Assembly (NCBI GenBank): GCA_003427395.1
Contig: BFEA01000735.1
Span: forward strand, 366,330-390,362
Direction: 5' to 3'
DNA: 24,033 nucleotides
From: Chara braunii
Taxonomy: Eukaryota; Streptophyta; Charophyceae; Charales; Characeae
Shown: one piece after another, positions 7,863-17,446 of the stretch
How the letters are laid out: each line of letters opens with the position of its first letter
Numbering within the stretch: the first letter of the stretch is position 1
Notes under the pieces: generated by a model
Told to the model about the DNA's origin: nothing
Database searches by the model: none
The model's input: the letters and a program-made list of their open reading frames with translations, nothing else
Translations under genes and position numbers: made by a program

Positions 7863-8468
7863 TGTCTAATATGGTAGATGTGACTTGACATACAAAGTGA
7901 TCAACACTAAGGAATCAAGCCAGACATGGTACACAGGGTACAAAGCATCAAAAAATTAGCGTATAAACAATGCTATAACATCTGATTGCAAAGTCGGTGG
8001 GTAATGGCTACCCTAACCAGTTTCGACTGCCGCCACTCGGTCATCATCAGGGGGATTACACCGAGTACCTCGACCCTTCTTCAACTCCGTCGTTCTACCT
8101 TTCCACCTCCGTCTTCGGGCTACGCCGCATTGAGTTTTTCGGAAATGCTAACAAGTTCGTCGATGTCAGACCCAGAGAGGCCATAGGCTATGCAATCATT
8201 GTATTTATAATCTCAGGTGTCCCTAGGTCGTCTACACAAAACAAACATAAAATCAAAACAATTGTAGTGCCCGAGTTCGAATCTCATCAGCGGATCTTAG
8301 TCCAGGGGTCATAATAGTACCAGTACTTGTGCCCAATGGTCCTGGAACGTTTCCACGCCGTCAACAACATTTATAACAAACTTATATGCATCGCCGATTC
8401 AAAACCCGGCTTCTCGTGAGTTCGAAACCAAGCAGGTATGGTACCCGCATATCTTCCCTATTCCTACA
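7863..8468 (-). repeat. LTR-like terminal repeat, copy at the RT 5' side
   Basis: 606 bp starting TGTCTAATATGGTA and ending CCCTATTCCTACA, matching 3995-4597. On the plus strand GAGTTCGAATCTC near 8274-8286 resembles a Pol III B box; the same bases read on the minus strand contain CTGATGAG followed by CGAA, a partial hammerhead-ribozyme core. Directly after the end lies an A-rich tract (8469 onwards). Confidence 0.8.
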
Positions 8469-8493
8469 AAAAAAAAAAAGAAAAAAAAAGAGA
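8469..8493. repeat. A-rich tract next to the terminal repeat
   Basis: Two runs of about ten A separated by G, then AGAGAAG. It abuts the outer end of the terminal repeat. It could be the target site, or an A-tail of something inserted here. Confidence 0.7.
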
Positions 8494-8504
8494 AGTGACC
8501 AACC

Positions 8505-8571
8505 AGATGGTGGGCAGAGAAGTGCAGAGGAGAAATGCCCTTCGAGTCTGCAAACGCCTGTATAAACGGAC
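8505..8571 (+). promoter_or_regulatory. TATA-containing module, copy 1
   Basis: Contains GGTGGGCAGAGAAGTGCAG, then CCCTTCGAGT and TATAAACGG (TATAAA at 8561-8566). The same arrangement recurs at 9301-9350. No clear transcript follows this copy; the minus strand just downstream is T-rich and unassigned. Confidence 0.35.
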
Positions 8572-8678
8572 AATCGTTTTAATTCGTATTTTTTATTTTA
8601 TTTTTTAGATCCGTTTTTTTTTTCAATTCTTTCTTTTCTTTAGGTCCCTCCCCCTCGTTTTCACAAATTGTGTGAGCA

Positions 8679-8700
8679 CCCGTTCGTTTTGATGAACGGG
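8679..8700. other. Perfect hairpin CCCGTTC / GAACGGG
   Basis: 7-bp perfect arms with an 8-nt T-rich loop, followed by CCGCAAC. A related hairpin occurs at 8767-8787, also followed by a TGCGGC-type sequence. Confidence 0.6.
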
Positions 8701-8766
8701 CCGCAACAAAACTAAGAAAAAATGCTATATCACCCTGCTCTTCTGATACATTGTACTGCAATCATG

Positions 8767-8787
8767 CCCGTTCATTTTAAAAACGGG
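8767..8787. other. Hairpin CCCGTT / AACGGG, related to 8679-8700
   Basis: 6-bp perfect arms and a 9-nt AT-rich loop. Together with 8679-8700 it forms a diverged direct repeat of the phrase cccgttc-tttt-aacggg-ygc. Confidence 0.55.
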
Positions 8788-9082
8788 TTGCGGCAGTGTC
8801 GCTCGAATCTGACACTTTTGATGTGCCCAATATGAGGGCAAAGGGGCAGAAGACCCTGTTGAGCGTAACTTTAGTTTGACTCTGTGAAATGACTTGGGGT
8901 GCGGGGCAGCCGATCGTTGCATGCAACGAGCTACCCACCCACCCTCGCAAGGAGAACGAATGGGCAATAAAAAAGAAAGGGAAAAAAAAAAAGGAGGGGA
9001 AGGGGCAACGACCACGATTGTCCCCCAGATGCAGGCTGGAAACCCTTGAGTGTGACCACTTAGGAAGAACATGAAAAACTGA

Positions 9083-9104
9083 TTAGCCATTTTTAAATGG
9101 CTAA
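9083..9104. other. Near-perfect palindrome TTAGCCATTT / AAATGGCTAA
   Basis: 10-bp perfect arms around TT. Such a palindrome could be a dimer-binding site or a cruciform-prone site; its function is unknown. It lies about 240 bp upstream of the second TATA module. Confidence 0.6.
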
Positions 9105-9235
9105 GTTCAGTTTGAACGGGACATACCTGCGCTATGAAAAGTGTCGGGTACGTCAAACTTTGAAGAAATGTAGCTATTCAAAAAATAATCAGAAAAATCA
9201 AAGAAAAGAGGTTTTAGGAATGCCAGACTCTAAGC

Positions 9236-9259
9236 TATCTTGTGAAAATCCAAGATAGT
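9236..9259. other. Inverted repeat CTATCTTG / CAAGATAG
   Basis: 8-bp perfect arms with an 8-nt loop, in A-rich DNA about 80 bp upstream of the second TATA box. Confidence 0.55.
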
Positions 9260-9300
9260 TGAGTTGAAAAAGAAAATAAAAGAAAAAGGACGTAGTTGAA

Positions 9301-9350
9301 GGTGGGGGTTGAGAAGTGCAGCCCACTACCCTTCAGTAATTATAAACGGG
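9301..9350 (+). promoter_or_regulatory. TATA-containing module, copy 2: probable core promoter
   Basis: GGTGGGGGTTGAGAAGTGCAG is followed by CCCTTCAGTA and TATAAACGG (TATAAA at 9341-9346). About 30 bp downstream lies CAACCTCACAC, a reasonable plant start-site context, then a GA-rich leader and the candidate CDS at 9536. The core elements match plant Pol II promoters; activity is inferred. Confidence 0.45.
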
Positions 9351-9535
9351 CAGTTCTTCCCCCAACAACCTCACACTTGCATTAATGTTGCTCTGACTCT
9401 GCTCATTTGAGTGTTGGCCAGTTTGCTGCATCTCTGCTGCTTGAGTGAGGGGAGAGGCTGCTGGAGGAGGATTTGGTGGTCTACAGGGAGATAGAGAGTG
9501 AGAGAGAGGCAGCTATAGCTAAAGGTGGGAGCTCA

Positions 9536-10563
9536 ATGCCCCACCCCTGTGTTGGTACTACGACCGATAGGTTGCGTCGGGGTACTGTAAGGTGAAAGGT
9601 GACAACGTATGGGGATGTGTTGTCTGCAGTGTCGGGTTCTTTTAGACATGTGGAAAGGTGATGTCAGTATGGTAGTACAACAACAATAGCATCTTGAAGG
9701 GGACCGTGCCGCACAAATTTTCAGCGCGCCGGTGATATCTCGAGGGGAGTTACTACCGAAATTATGCCTCGATGCAGTTTTTTTTTGTTGAACGGCGGTA
9801 CTGTCGAAATTGTGTGACGTAGTGGTTTCGATCGAGCTGCAGTGTTGTTAAACGACGGTGGTGGTGCTTTGACAACGTGACAACAGTGAAACAGTTATTG
9901 TGGTGGCGGAATTTGCGATATTTGCGTCGAAAAACCGCCCTTATTTTTTTGGGGACGTGCGACGTAAGTTATTATGCGTTTGGAACCAATCGGTGCGATG
10001 GGTGTCTGTGTGAAACTGTCTGGTGGGACCATTTTTTAGACCAGATGAGACCAATTTGAAGACGGGGTATGAGCGGTTGACACGACTATGGTAAGCGGAT
10101 ATCGTGAGTGAAGGAGGTTGGACTTGCAGTTGGGACGGTGTTAGGACCGCCCGGGACGCTGGGACCGAAGTTGGGTCTAAGCAGGGATCAGTGGGATGTT
10201 AGGACCACGTGAAATTCGTTTGTGAGAACACCCTCCTCGAGGGCTATCTCGCTCGAGTTTTTTTTGTGGCCCAACCTCTGCTTATTTAAGCACTTGAGAG
10301 AGGACATGAACCTTTTGGTGGAAAGGTCGCAACTCGTGGAGTTGTGCGATATATTTTTTATATTACTTGGCTTTCTTGGGTGAGCCACTTTTTAATTTCA
10401 GTCAAGGTTAGTTTTGACTCAGTTCCCTTCATACCTGTGTGAAACCATATTTTGCTTCAAGTTGACCTTGCTTTGCATGTTCAGGGAAAAGGTAGAGTAG
10501 GGTGTGTGAAGGTCATGCATGTGGGAAAAGGGGACTGACTTGGATGAGATGTGGATGTATTGC

Positions 10564-10599
<36 letters not shown>

Positions 10600-10796
10600 T
10601 TTTGCAGGTAGGTAAAATGATGGATGTAAAAGGAGACTTTGGTTGTGCCAGCGTGTACTCAAGCAATGATGAAAAATATTATCCTCCTTCGACTCCGTTT
10701 TCCTGCCTGCATGTCGAAAAGAATTATACTTTTGAACGAGAGGAGTTTAACGGGTGCCACAAAAGGAAACCCCCAATTGAAAAGAAGAAAAGTTAG
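9536..10796 (+). CDS. Candidate two-exon small gene, unknown product (79 aa)
   Basis: Exon 1 coding part is 9536-9586 (starting MPHPCVGTTTDRL) and exon 2 is 10608-10796 (ending PPIEKKKS, stop at 10794-10796). The proposed intron, 9587-10607, starts GTAAGG and ends in a run of 34 T followed by GTTTTGCAG, a very strong plant-type acceptor. Joining the exons keeps one open frame of 79 codons. The context supports expression: a TATA box at 9341 and a leader of about 165 nt. The protein is small and polar; the end, GCHKRKPPIEKKK, faintly recalls the basic lead-in of HD-Zip homeodomain proteins, but no homeodomain follows in the window. If the GTTAGA at 10791 is a further donor, the gene could continue. 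Alternatively translation starts at the ATG at 10617 (60 aa), or the transcript is non-coding or a gene remnant. Confidence 0.35.
9587..10607 (+). other. Proposed intron with T34 polypyrimidine tract
   Basis: Donor GTAAGG at 9587; acceptor TTTTGCAG ending at 10607, preceded by T34 (10565-10598). The interior is GT-rich and lacks a convincing protein; the frames at 9877-10059 (plus) and 10188-10388 (minus) have no recognised motif. Confidence 0.4.
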
Positions 10797-11550
10797 AAAA
10801 TGAATCTAGTTTTTCTCAAGGAATATCTCATTCTATTCCGAAAGACCTCACTCACCTTTGCTCGTCCAGAATGATTTCAACCTCACCTTTCTTCCTACTT
10901 TGTCTCTTTTCGTCTAAATCAACTTCCTGCGAAGAGGGTAAGGAGAGGACAATTCCACCTAGGGATTGGGGCACCTCTCTAGGAATCATCTGGGACAGGG
11001 GTTCGTTGCTTTAGGAGTCGACTCTGTTATTGACCCAAAGTGAATCATATTGGGGGGGATATCTTCCTGTATCGCGATGGAACCAGTCCAACTTCTGAGA
11101 TCCGAGCTATGTGCTCTTGGGAGGAGGAGGGATATACCAGACCATTTTCTAGAGAGTACGGTGTTCCACAACTAGGAGTGAACATTATTCTCTCATATTC
11201 CCGAGCGGAAGGACTCAGTGGGCCGAATTAGTATACTTTTCTGGCTATCGCCTTAGGAGCCGCCAATGTATGGCGGACTAATGCCAAAAGAAGGTCAGTT
11301 CGTGTACCTACTGGTTTCGGACGACGTGCATTTAGACACTACCCACAAGGAGAGGTCAAGCCACACGAAGCAATGCTCCCGGGGAAAGAGGGAAATTAGT
11401 GGAACTATATAGTATAGGAATGTGCTAACTTGAACAAAAGTCAACAGCGACTCGCAAAAATGACGGGCGGCCCTAGCAATTAGGAGTGCGCCGAGTCTAG
11501 AATCTAACTTAAGGTCATTTTTTTATTTGGGCCTGTGTTTTTTTTTTTCT
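10797..11550. other. Unassigned stretch after the small gene
   Basis: No recognised gene. A plus-strand frame is open from about 10980 to 11231 (with SWEEEGYTRPFSREYGVPQL near 11115-11175) but matches no family I know. A small hairpin CCGCCA/TGGCGG lies at 11260-11276. The stretch ends in T-rich DNA at 11518-11550. Confidence 0.35.
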
Positions 11551-11658
11551 GATGTCTGCGGCGCTTGTTAGAATTATTTTATTCATGAACAAGGAAGTCG
11601 TCGCGGAGCACATAGTGGAGGCTGAGAGGCACGAAGAAGGATTTAACCGAGTCGGACG

Positions 11659-12157
11659 TATGGTCTACGACCCCGTCGAGGTATTCCCGCAAGGGAAAAA
11701 ATTAAGAATGGATCGTGGTTCGACCATAAATCCGTTGCGGACCTATCGTTTAATAACCTCAGCATTAGCATGGATCCTCAAGGTAAGCTTCGGTCGAGCT
11801 CGACGACCAGGATAATATGATCTTCATGCCGTTTATGGTTTTGAAAACAATGAGTTACAATCACATTATGACCTTGAGATCTGATGGATTTACCTAAGGG
11901 TTACTGACTAAGATGTATGGTCTTAGACCTCGTCGATGTATTCCCGCAAGGGAAAAAGTTGAGAATGGATCGTCGTTCGACCATAAATCCGTCGTGGACC
12001 TATTATCTAATAACCTCGGCATTAACACAGATCCTCGAGGTAAGCTTTAGTCGAGCTCAACGACCAAGATATGATCTTCATGTCGTCTATGATTTTGAAA
12101 ACGACGAGTTACGATCACATTATGACCTTCAGATCTGATGGATTTACCTAAGGGTTA
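11659..12157 (+). repeat. Tandem duplication, period about 257 bp
   Basis: Unit 1 (11659-11903) and unit 2 (11916-12157) both run from TATGGTCT to TGGATTTACCTAAGGGTTA, with roughly 85-90% identity by eye. Both preserve an open plus-strand segment VFPQGKKLRMDR, and ITSAL a little further on, followed by CTC-AGGTAAGCTT, which fits a 5' splice donor (GTAAGC). The duplicated block may contain a duplicated exon with its donor. No protein family is recognised. Frames before unit 1 begin near 11552. Confidence 0.7.
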
Positions 12158-13809
12158 TCCTGCACTACGACGTTCGAGTGAGACCGTTTGATACCATCGA
12201 CTTCTTCAAGCGGATCTGCGCTAATCGCTTCGAGCAAGTAGATAGGCATGTGTGCCAGAGAGAGGTATACCGGGATGATGTCTGAAATCTTCGACGACTC
12301 ATCAATGCTTGACGTGATTCGTTTTTTTTGGACAGATAGTCGGAAGTCGACGAGATCTTACCCAGGTGAGGTATTTGTTGGTGCGTTATACTTCTGATGA
12401 GGAGTTGATCCGACGAGCTGAGTGACTTCTACTGGTTCGAGATGACACGCCAACTTGTTGGGTTGGATTCATTGGCTTGCTCAGGGATGGGCAATGTTTT
12501 TTTCCTAACTCGCACACGAATGTCCGCGCCAATGTGGCCCGATTTCCGGACAAACTTCATGGATATACTTTGTATTCTGGGGTCATTATGAGCGTTAAGA
12601 TTACCTCATTCGGGGACCGTTGTAGGGCCCAACCCCATTAGACTTTCGAGCCCGTGTCGACCCCACTGTGGATCCCAGTTGGCTCGGCCCGCCAACGGTC
12701 ATGCTCATGGCGCGGGTTGTTCGTCAGGGGGTCACCCCCACCTAGTGCTTTGAGATGGATGGGGATGGGCCACCGAGCGAGAGAGCTTTGACATTGGGGA
12801 TGTAGCTCAACCCTCACGCCGGGTGGTAGTCTCGCTGATCTTCTTGCAAGCATAATTTTTCTGATTCTCGGTTGTGTTCGCAGGCAATTGCTCCTTCCAA
12901 TACTCATGCAGTCCAGGGGTTCTTTGAGATCTTCTCTTCTTTCATGCGTAGGCTAAGCATCATCCTTAGGCCACGCACCATTTCCCTGACGCAACAGTCA
13001 TATGGCCTCATCGAGGTGCGGTGGTGTCGTCTTCCCCCTTTGCCCCTATGCGCTTTCCGTGTTTTGCACATTCCATTCGTTACCATTGGTGCACGCCCCT
13101 TAGTCTTTTCGGGGCCTCCATATACATACAAAGAATTGCCTCCCACTTCGACCACTCAGGACTTCATTCATATATCATTCCATACTCAAGGTCCAATACA
13201 CAAAAGTCTGAATTCATAGGTAGAGTTTACACTAAGGGTTCCTTGACTCTTTGCCCTTTCCCATTTTTTTTGTCGCTTGGCCTAACGGCCCAGTCCCGCT
13301 CAAGACATCCCAACGCTACTCACCTGCACAGTCAAACGCAAATGCCAAGACCAATACAATCCCCCATTAGGTTCAACACATTGCCCTTCCCACATGCCTA
13401 TATTTTTTTTCTTAGCCCTCGACTTCCTTCTCGTTCCTTTTACCATACTCGGTCAGCCCATCCTCTTCTCATAGTCATGCAGTCCGGGTTCTGGTTGAGT
13501 TAACTGACCTTTTCTCTTAGTCAACAATCTCTTCCTTTAGTCCTCCTTGGACTAATTCATTTTCCGATTCCTTGACGTTTTTGCACCCACCGCTCTCAAA
13601 TATTCTCTTCCTTTTCCTTCTTGGTGGCGCAAGGGACTGACAGTCCTTCCCTTGCTCTCTTTCTCCACCCAGTGAGGTCAACTTTCTTTCACCGTTCGTC
13701 CCCTGACAATGTAACAAGTGAGAGGGGAAAGGTTAGTTGCATGTCAAGTGGGAAGAGAAAGGTTTGGACTTGGATTATGGGAGAGGTAGAGGAAGGAGGA
13801 CCAAAGAAC

Positions 13810-13812
<3 letters not shown>
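12158..13812. other. Unassigned stretch before the microsatellite
   Basis: No recognised protein or RNA. Composition varies: mixed from 12158 to 12600, GC-richer from 12600 to 12800 (with GGGGGTCACCCCC near 12728), and pyrimidine-rich on the plus strand from 13020 to 13640. Open frames at 12872-13219 and 13021-13503 overlap in different frames and are Pro/Ser/His-rich, which the pyrimidine bias alone would produce. Confidence 0.4.

Positions 13813-13896
<84 letters not shown>
13813..13896. repeat. Compound microsatellite (AC)n(AG)n, left of gap
   Basis: AC repeats at 13813-13845 change directly to AG repeats at 13846-13896. Confidence 0.95.
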
Positions 13897-14016
13897 NNNN
13901 NNNNNNNNNNNNNNNNNNNNNNNNNNNNNNNNNNNNNNNNNNNNNNNNNNNNNNNNNNNNNNNNNNNNNNNNNNNNNNNNNNNNNNNNNNNNNNNNNNNN
14001 NNNNNNNNNNNNNNNN
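13897..14016. other. Assembly gap of 120 N
   Basis: 120 consecutive N, flanked on both sides by (AG)n. The true repeat length is therefore unknown, and any open frame drawn through it is meaningless. Confidence 0.99.

Positions 14017-14072
<56 letters not shown>
14017..14072. repeat. (AG)n microsatellite, right of gap
   Basis: 28 AG units continue the microsatellite on the far side of the N gap, ending at TCCCTAATCC. Confidence 0.95.
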
Positions 14073-14074
<2 letters not shown>

Positions 14075-16738
14075 CCTAATCCTAATCAAGTCTTATCCTT
14101 ACTCGGCCTATCATCCCTATTTCAATATCCGAACCAGTACATCATTAAGTGAGAGAAAAAACTGAATCAGCACAAGTGTAACTGACTTACACATGCACAT
14201 AGAGCTATCGAGGTAGCAAAATATGAACCGGTACATCACCGGGCAAGGGGAAGACTGAACAGCATAAGTGTGACTATCCTACACATGCACATATAGTTAT
14301 GGAGGCAATCGATCTGAACCGGATATCAGCAAGTGGAGAAACGACTGAACTTCACGGGCTAGACTACAAAATACGTATGTGAGAAGCTTATGGAAACAAC
14401 TAAAAAAAAATGGCACATCGCCAAGTGGAAAATGACAGAACTGTACAAGTTAGACTACAGCACACACATGTGCAAAACCATGGACGCAACTAGGAAAAAA
14501 CCGACACATCACCAAGCGGAGAAAGATTGAACTTGCACACGTGAGAGTGCATCATACACACATGTGAGCTATGGAGAACCTAGGAAGGAATCGACACATC
14601 ACCAAGTGAGGAAAGACCGAACTTGCACAAGTGAGACTAAGGCATACACACATGTGAGCTATGGAGCAGCTAGGAAAGAACCAGTACATCACCAAGTGAG
14701 AGAGGACTGAACTTGCATAAGTGAGAGTGCAACATACACACATGTGAGCTATGGACCAACTAGGAAGGAACCAACACATCACCAAGTGAGGAAAAACTGA
14801 ACTTGCACAAGTGGGAGTACAACATACAGACAGGTGAGCTATGGAGCAACTAGGAAGGAACCGGCACATCACCAAGTGAGAGAAAGACTGAAATTGCACA
14901 AATGAATCTACAACATACACACATGTGAGCTATAAAACGTGTGAGCTATAAAACAACTAGAAAGGAACCAGTGCATCACCAAGTGAGAGAGAAAGACTGA
15001 ACTTGCACAAGTGAATCTACATCATACACATATGTGAACTATGAAGCAACTAAGAAGGAACCGACACATCACCAAGTAAGGAAAGACTGAACTTGCACAA
15101 GTGAGAGTGCAACATACACACATGCGAGTTATGGAGTAAATAGGAAGGAACCGATACATCAGTAAGTGAGAAAAGACTGAACTTGCGCAAGTGAGAGTGC
15201 AACATATACACATATGAGTTATGAAGCAACTAGGAAGGAACCGGTACATCACCAAGAGAGAAAGACTGAACTTTCACAAGTGAGAGTGCAACATACACAC
15301 ATGTGAGCTATGGAGCAACTATGAGGAAACCGGTACATCACCAAGTGAGGGAAAGACTGAACTTGCACAAGTGGGAGTGCAATATACACACATATGAGTT
15401 GTGGAGAAACTAGGAAGAAACCGGTACATCACCAAACGAGAGAAAGGTTGACCTTGCACCAGTGAGACTACAACACATACATACACAAACTATGGAACAA
15501 CTAGGAAGAAACCGGCACATCACCCAGTGAGAGGAAGACCGAACTTGCACCAATAAGACTATAACACGTACATACATGAACTATGGGGCAACTAGAAGGG
15601 AACTGGTACATCACCAAGTGGGAAAAAAACTGAACTTGTATCAATAAGACTACAACACGTACATACATGAGCTATGGACCAACTAGGAAGAGACCGATAC
15701 ATCACCAAGTGAGGGAAAGCCTGAGATTGAACTTGCACCAATGAGACTACAACACATACATACATAGGTTATGGAGCAACTAGGAAGGAACCGGCATATC
15801 ACTAAGTGAGAGGAAAACTGAACTCACACCAATGAGACAACAACACATACATGAAGTATGGAGAAACTAGGAAGGAACCGACACATCACCAAGTGAGAGA
15901 AAAACCGAACTTGCACTAATGAGACTACAACACATACATACATGAGCTATGGAACAACTACGAGGGAACCGACACATCACCAAGTAACAGAAAGACTGAA
16001 CTTGCACCAATTAGACTACAACACATACATACATGAGCTATGGAGCAACTAGGAAGGAACCGACACATCACCAAGTGAGAAAAAGACTGAACTTGCACCA
16101 ATGAGACTACAACACATACAACCATGAGCTATGAAGCAACTAGGAAAGCACCACTACATCACCAAACGAGAGAAAGATTGAACTTTGACAAATGGACCTA
16201 CAACATACACACACATGAGCTATGGAGCAACTAGGAGGGAACCGATACATCACCAAGTGGGAAAAAGATTGAACTTGCACCAATGAGACTACAACATCTA
16301 CATACATGGGTCAAAGAGCAACTAGGAAGGAATCGACACATCACCAAGTGAGAGGAAGACTGAACTTGCAACAATGAGACTACAACACATACATACATGA
16401 GTTATGGAGGAACTAGGAAGGAACCGACACATCACCAAGTGAGACAAAGACTGGACTTGCACCAATGAGACTTCAACACATACATACATGAGCGATGAAG
16501 CAACTAGGAAAGCACCACCACATCACCAAGTCAGAGAAAGACTGAACTTGGACAAATGGACCTACAACATACACGCACATGAGTTACGGAACAACTAGGA
16601 AGGAACTGATACATCACCAAGTGAACAAAAGACTGAACTTGCACCAATGAGACCACAACACATATATACATGAGCTATGGGGCAACTAGGAAGGAACCAT
16701 CACATCACCAAGCGAGAAAAAGACTAAACTTGCACCAA

Positions 16739-17264
16739 CAACAACAAAATTTTCCAGAATTAAATAATCATTATAGAGCCAAACTATATTCTAAATTTTA
16801 AATTTTCATTCTATCTTTAAAAATGTCATTCCAATTTTAAAATTTTTCGACTTACTGGAAAACTTCTCCTTCTAAGAATGTGGTATCCCTTCTCATTTGA
16901 AATGCATGCTGGAGATGGAATGAAAGTCTGGATGAGTTCATAAAATATTTTAATTGGACTATCATTCTAAGTAAGGATTTCCAGTCATAAATAGGTTAAT
17001 CCAATCGAAATTATAAGATCTTTGTTGTAGTAGAATGAAAGTTTAATTAAAACATTTCATAAACTCGTCCAGACTTTCATTTCCTCTTGAACAAATAGAT
17101 GTAGTTGGAAGAGAAAACTGATATTTAGACGAAAACTTATCAAATTAAATTGAAGCTTTTATATTTGGACGAACATTGGAATGATAATTTATAAATATAA
17201 AGGAGTTTTTTTTTTATGGAATGTCTTTTCAACTTTCATTTCTCGTGGGAATTTTTCTATTGAA
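16739..17264. mobile_element. 526-bp AT-rich fold-back (MITE-like) insertion, copy 1
   Basis: It interrupts a minisatellite monomer exactly between TGCACCAA and TGAGA, so removing it restores the monomer. It is AT-rich, unlike the host repeat, and has no coding frame. Its centre is a large imperfect inverted repeat: arms 16917-16969 and 17031-17083 (53 bp each, starting GGAATGAAAGTCTGGA and ending in the complement) around a loop of about 61 nt. The ends are weakly complementary (CAACAAAATTTTCC against GGGAATTTTTCTATTG). Non-autonomous fold-back or MITE elements look like this; the superfamily is unknown because no clear target-site duplication beyond a possible AA is visible. Confidence 0.6.
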
Positions 17265-17446
17265 TGAGATTACAACACATACGTACATGAGCTATGGAGC
17301 AACTAGGAAGGAACCGACACATCACCAAGTGAGAGGAAGACTAAACTTGCACCAATGAGACTACAACACATATATAAATGGGCTATGGAGCAATTAGGAA
17401 GGAACCATCACATCACCAAGTGAGTAAAAGACTAAACGTACACCAA

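Larger units (their letters stand above)
3995..8468 (-). mobile_element. Decayed Penelope-like retroelement bounded by ~605-bp LTR-like direct repeats
   Basis: Two direct repeats (3995-4597 and 7863-8468), roughly 85% identical by eye, begin TGTCT and end CTACA or TTACA. Between them the minus strand encodes a broken reverse transcriptase (about 6770-5110) and an upstream frame (7609-7211). The RT has an upstream D-R-N-x-G segment in the position of the DKG motif of Penelope-like elements, an RPI-PT-like segment, motif A YDIKDMFNKLPH and a catalytic MDD. Penelope-like elements often carry LTR-like terminal repeats (pLTRs). Against a standard LTR retrotransposon: I found no gag zinc knuckle, protease, RNase H or integrase, no polypurine tract and no clear primer-binding site. 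I saw no GIY-YIG endonuclease. The flanks (AAGGT left, AAAAA right) show no target-site duplication. Family assignment is inferred from motifs. Confidence 0.55.

Noticed and set aside
7578-7877. Protein with an Asn-Ser repeat
   Set aside because: The Asn-Ser run is the CAAATT microsatellite in translation, and the frame lies antisense to the retroelement.
3995-8468. A standard LTR retrotransposon (Copia or Gypsy) bounded by two LTRs
   Set aside because: The termini look LTR-like, but the interior has no zinc knuckle, protease, RNase H, integrase, clear PBS or polypurine tract, and the RT blocks fit the Penelope-like type better.
9877-10059. 60-aa frame inside the proposed intron
   Set aside because: It is a short Trp/Cys-rich peptide with no motif and no independent signals.
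12394-12416. Hammerhead-like CTGATGA with a GGA/TCC stem II
   Set aside because: The following bases read GACGAG, not GAAA, and no stem I/III or cleavage site could be paired.
13621-14165. Open frames through the AC/AG microsatellite and the N gap
   Set aside because: Dinucleotide repeats give open Arg-Glu, Thr-His or Leu-Ser frames automatically, and the gap sequence is unknown.
14552-15255. Antisense frames in the minisatellite as genes
   Set aside because: They are open only because the monomer is 90 bp and close wherever the period shifts by an indel; start and stop differ between blocks.
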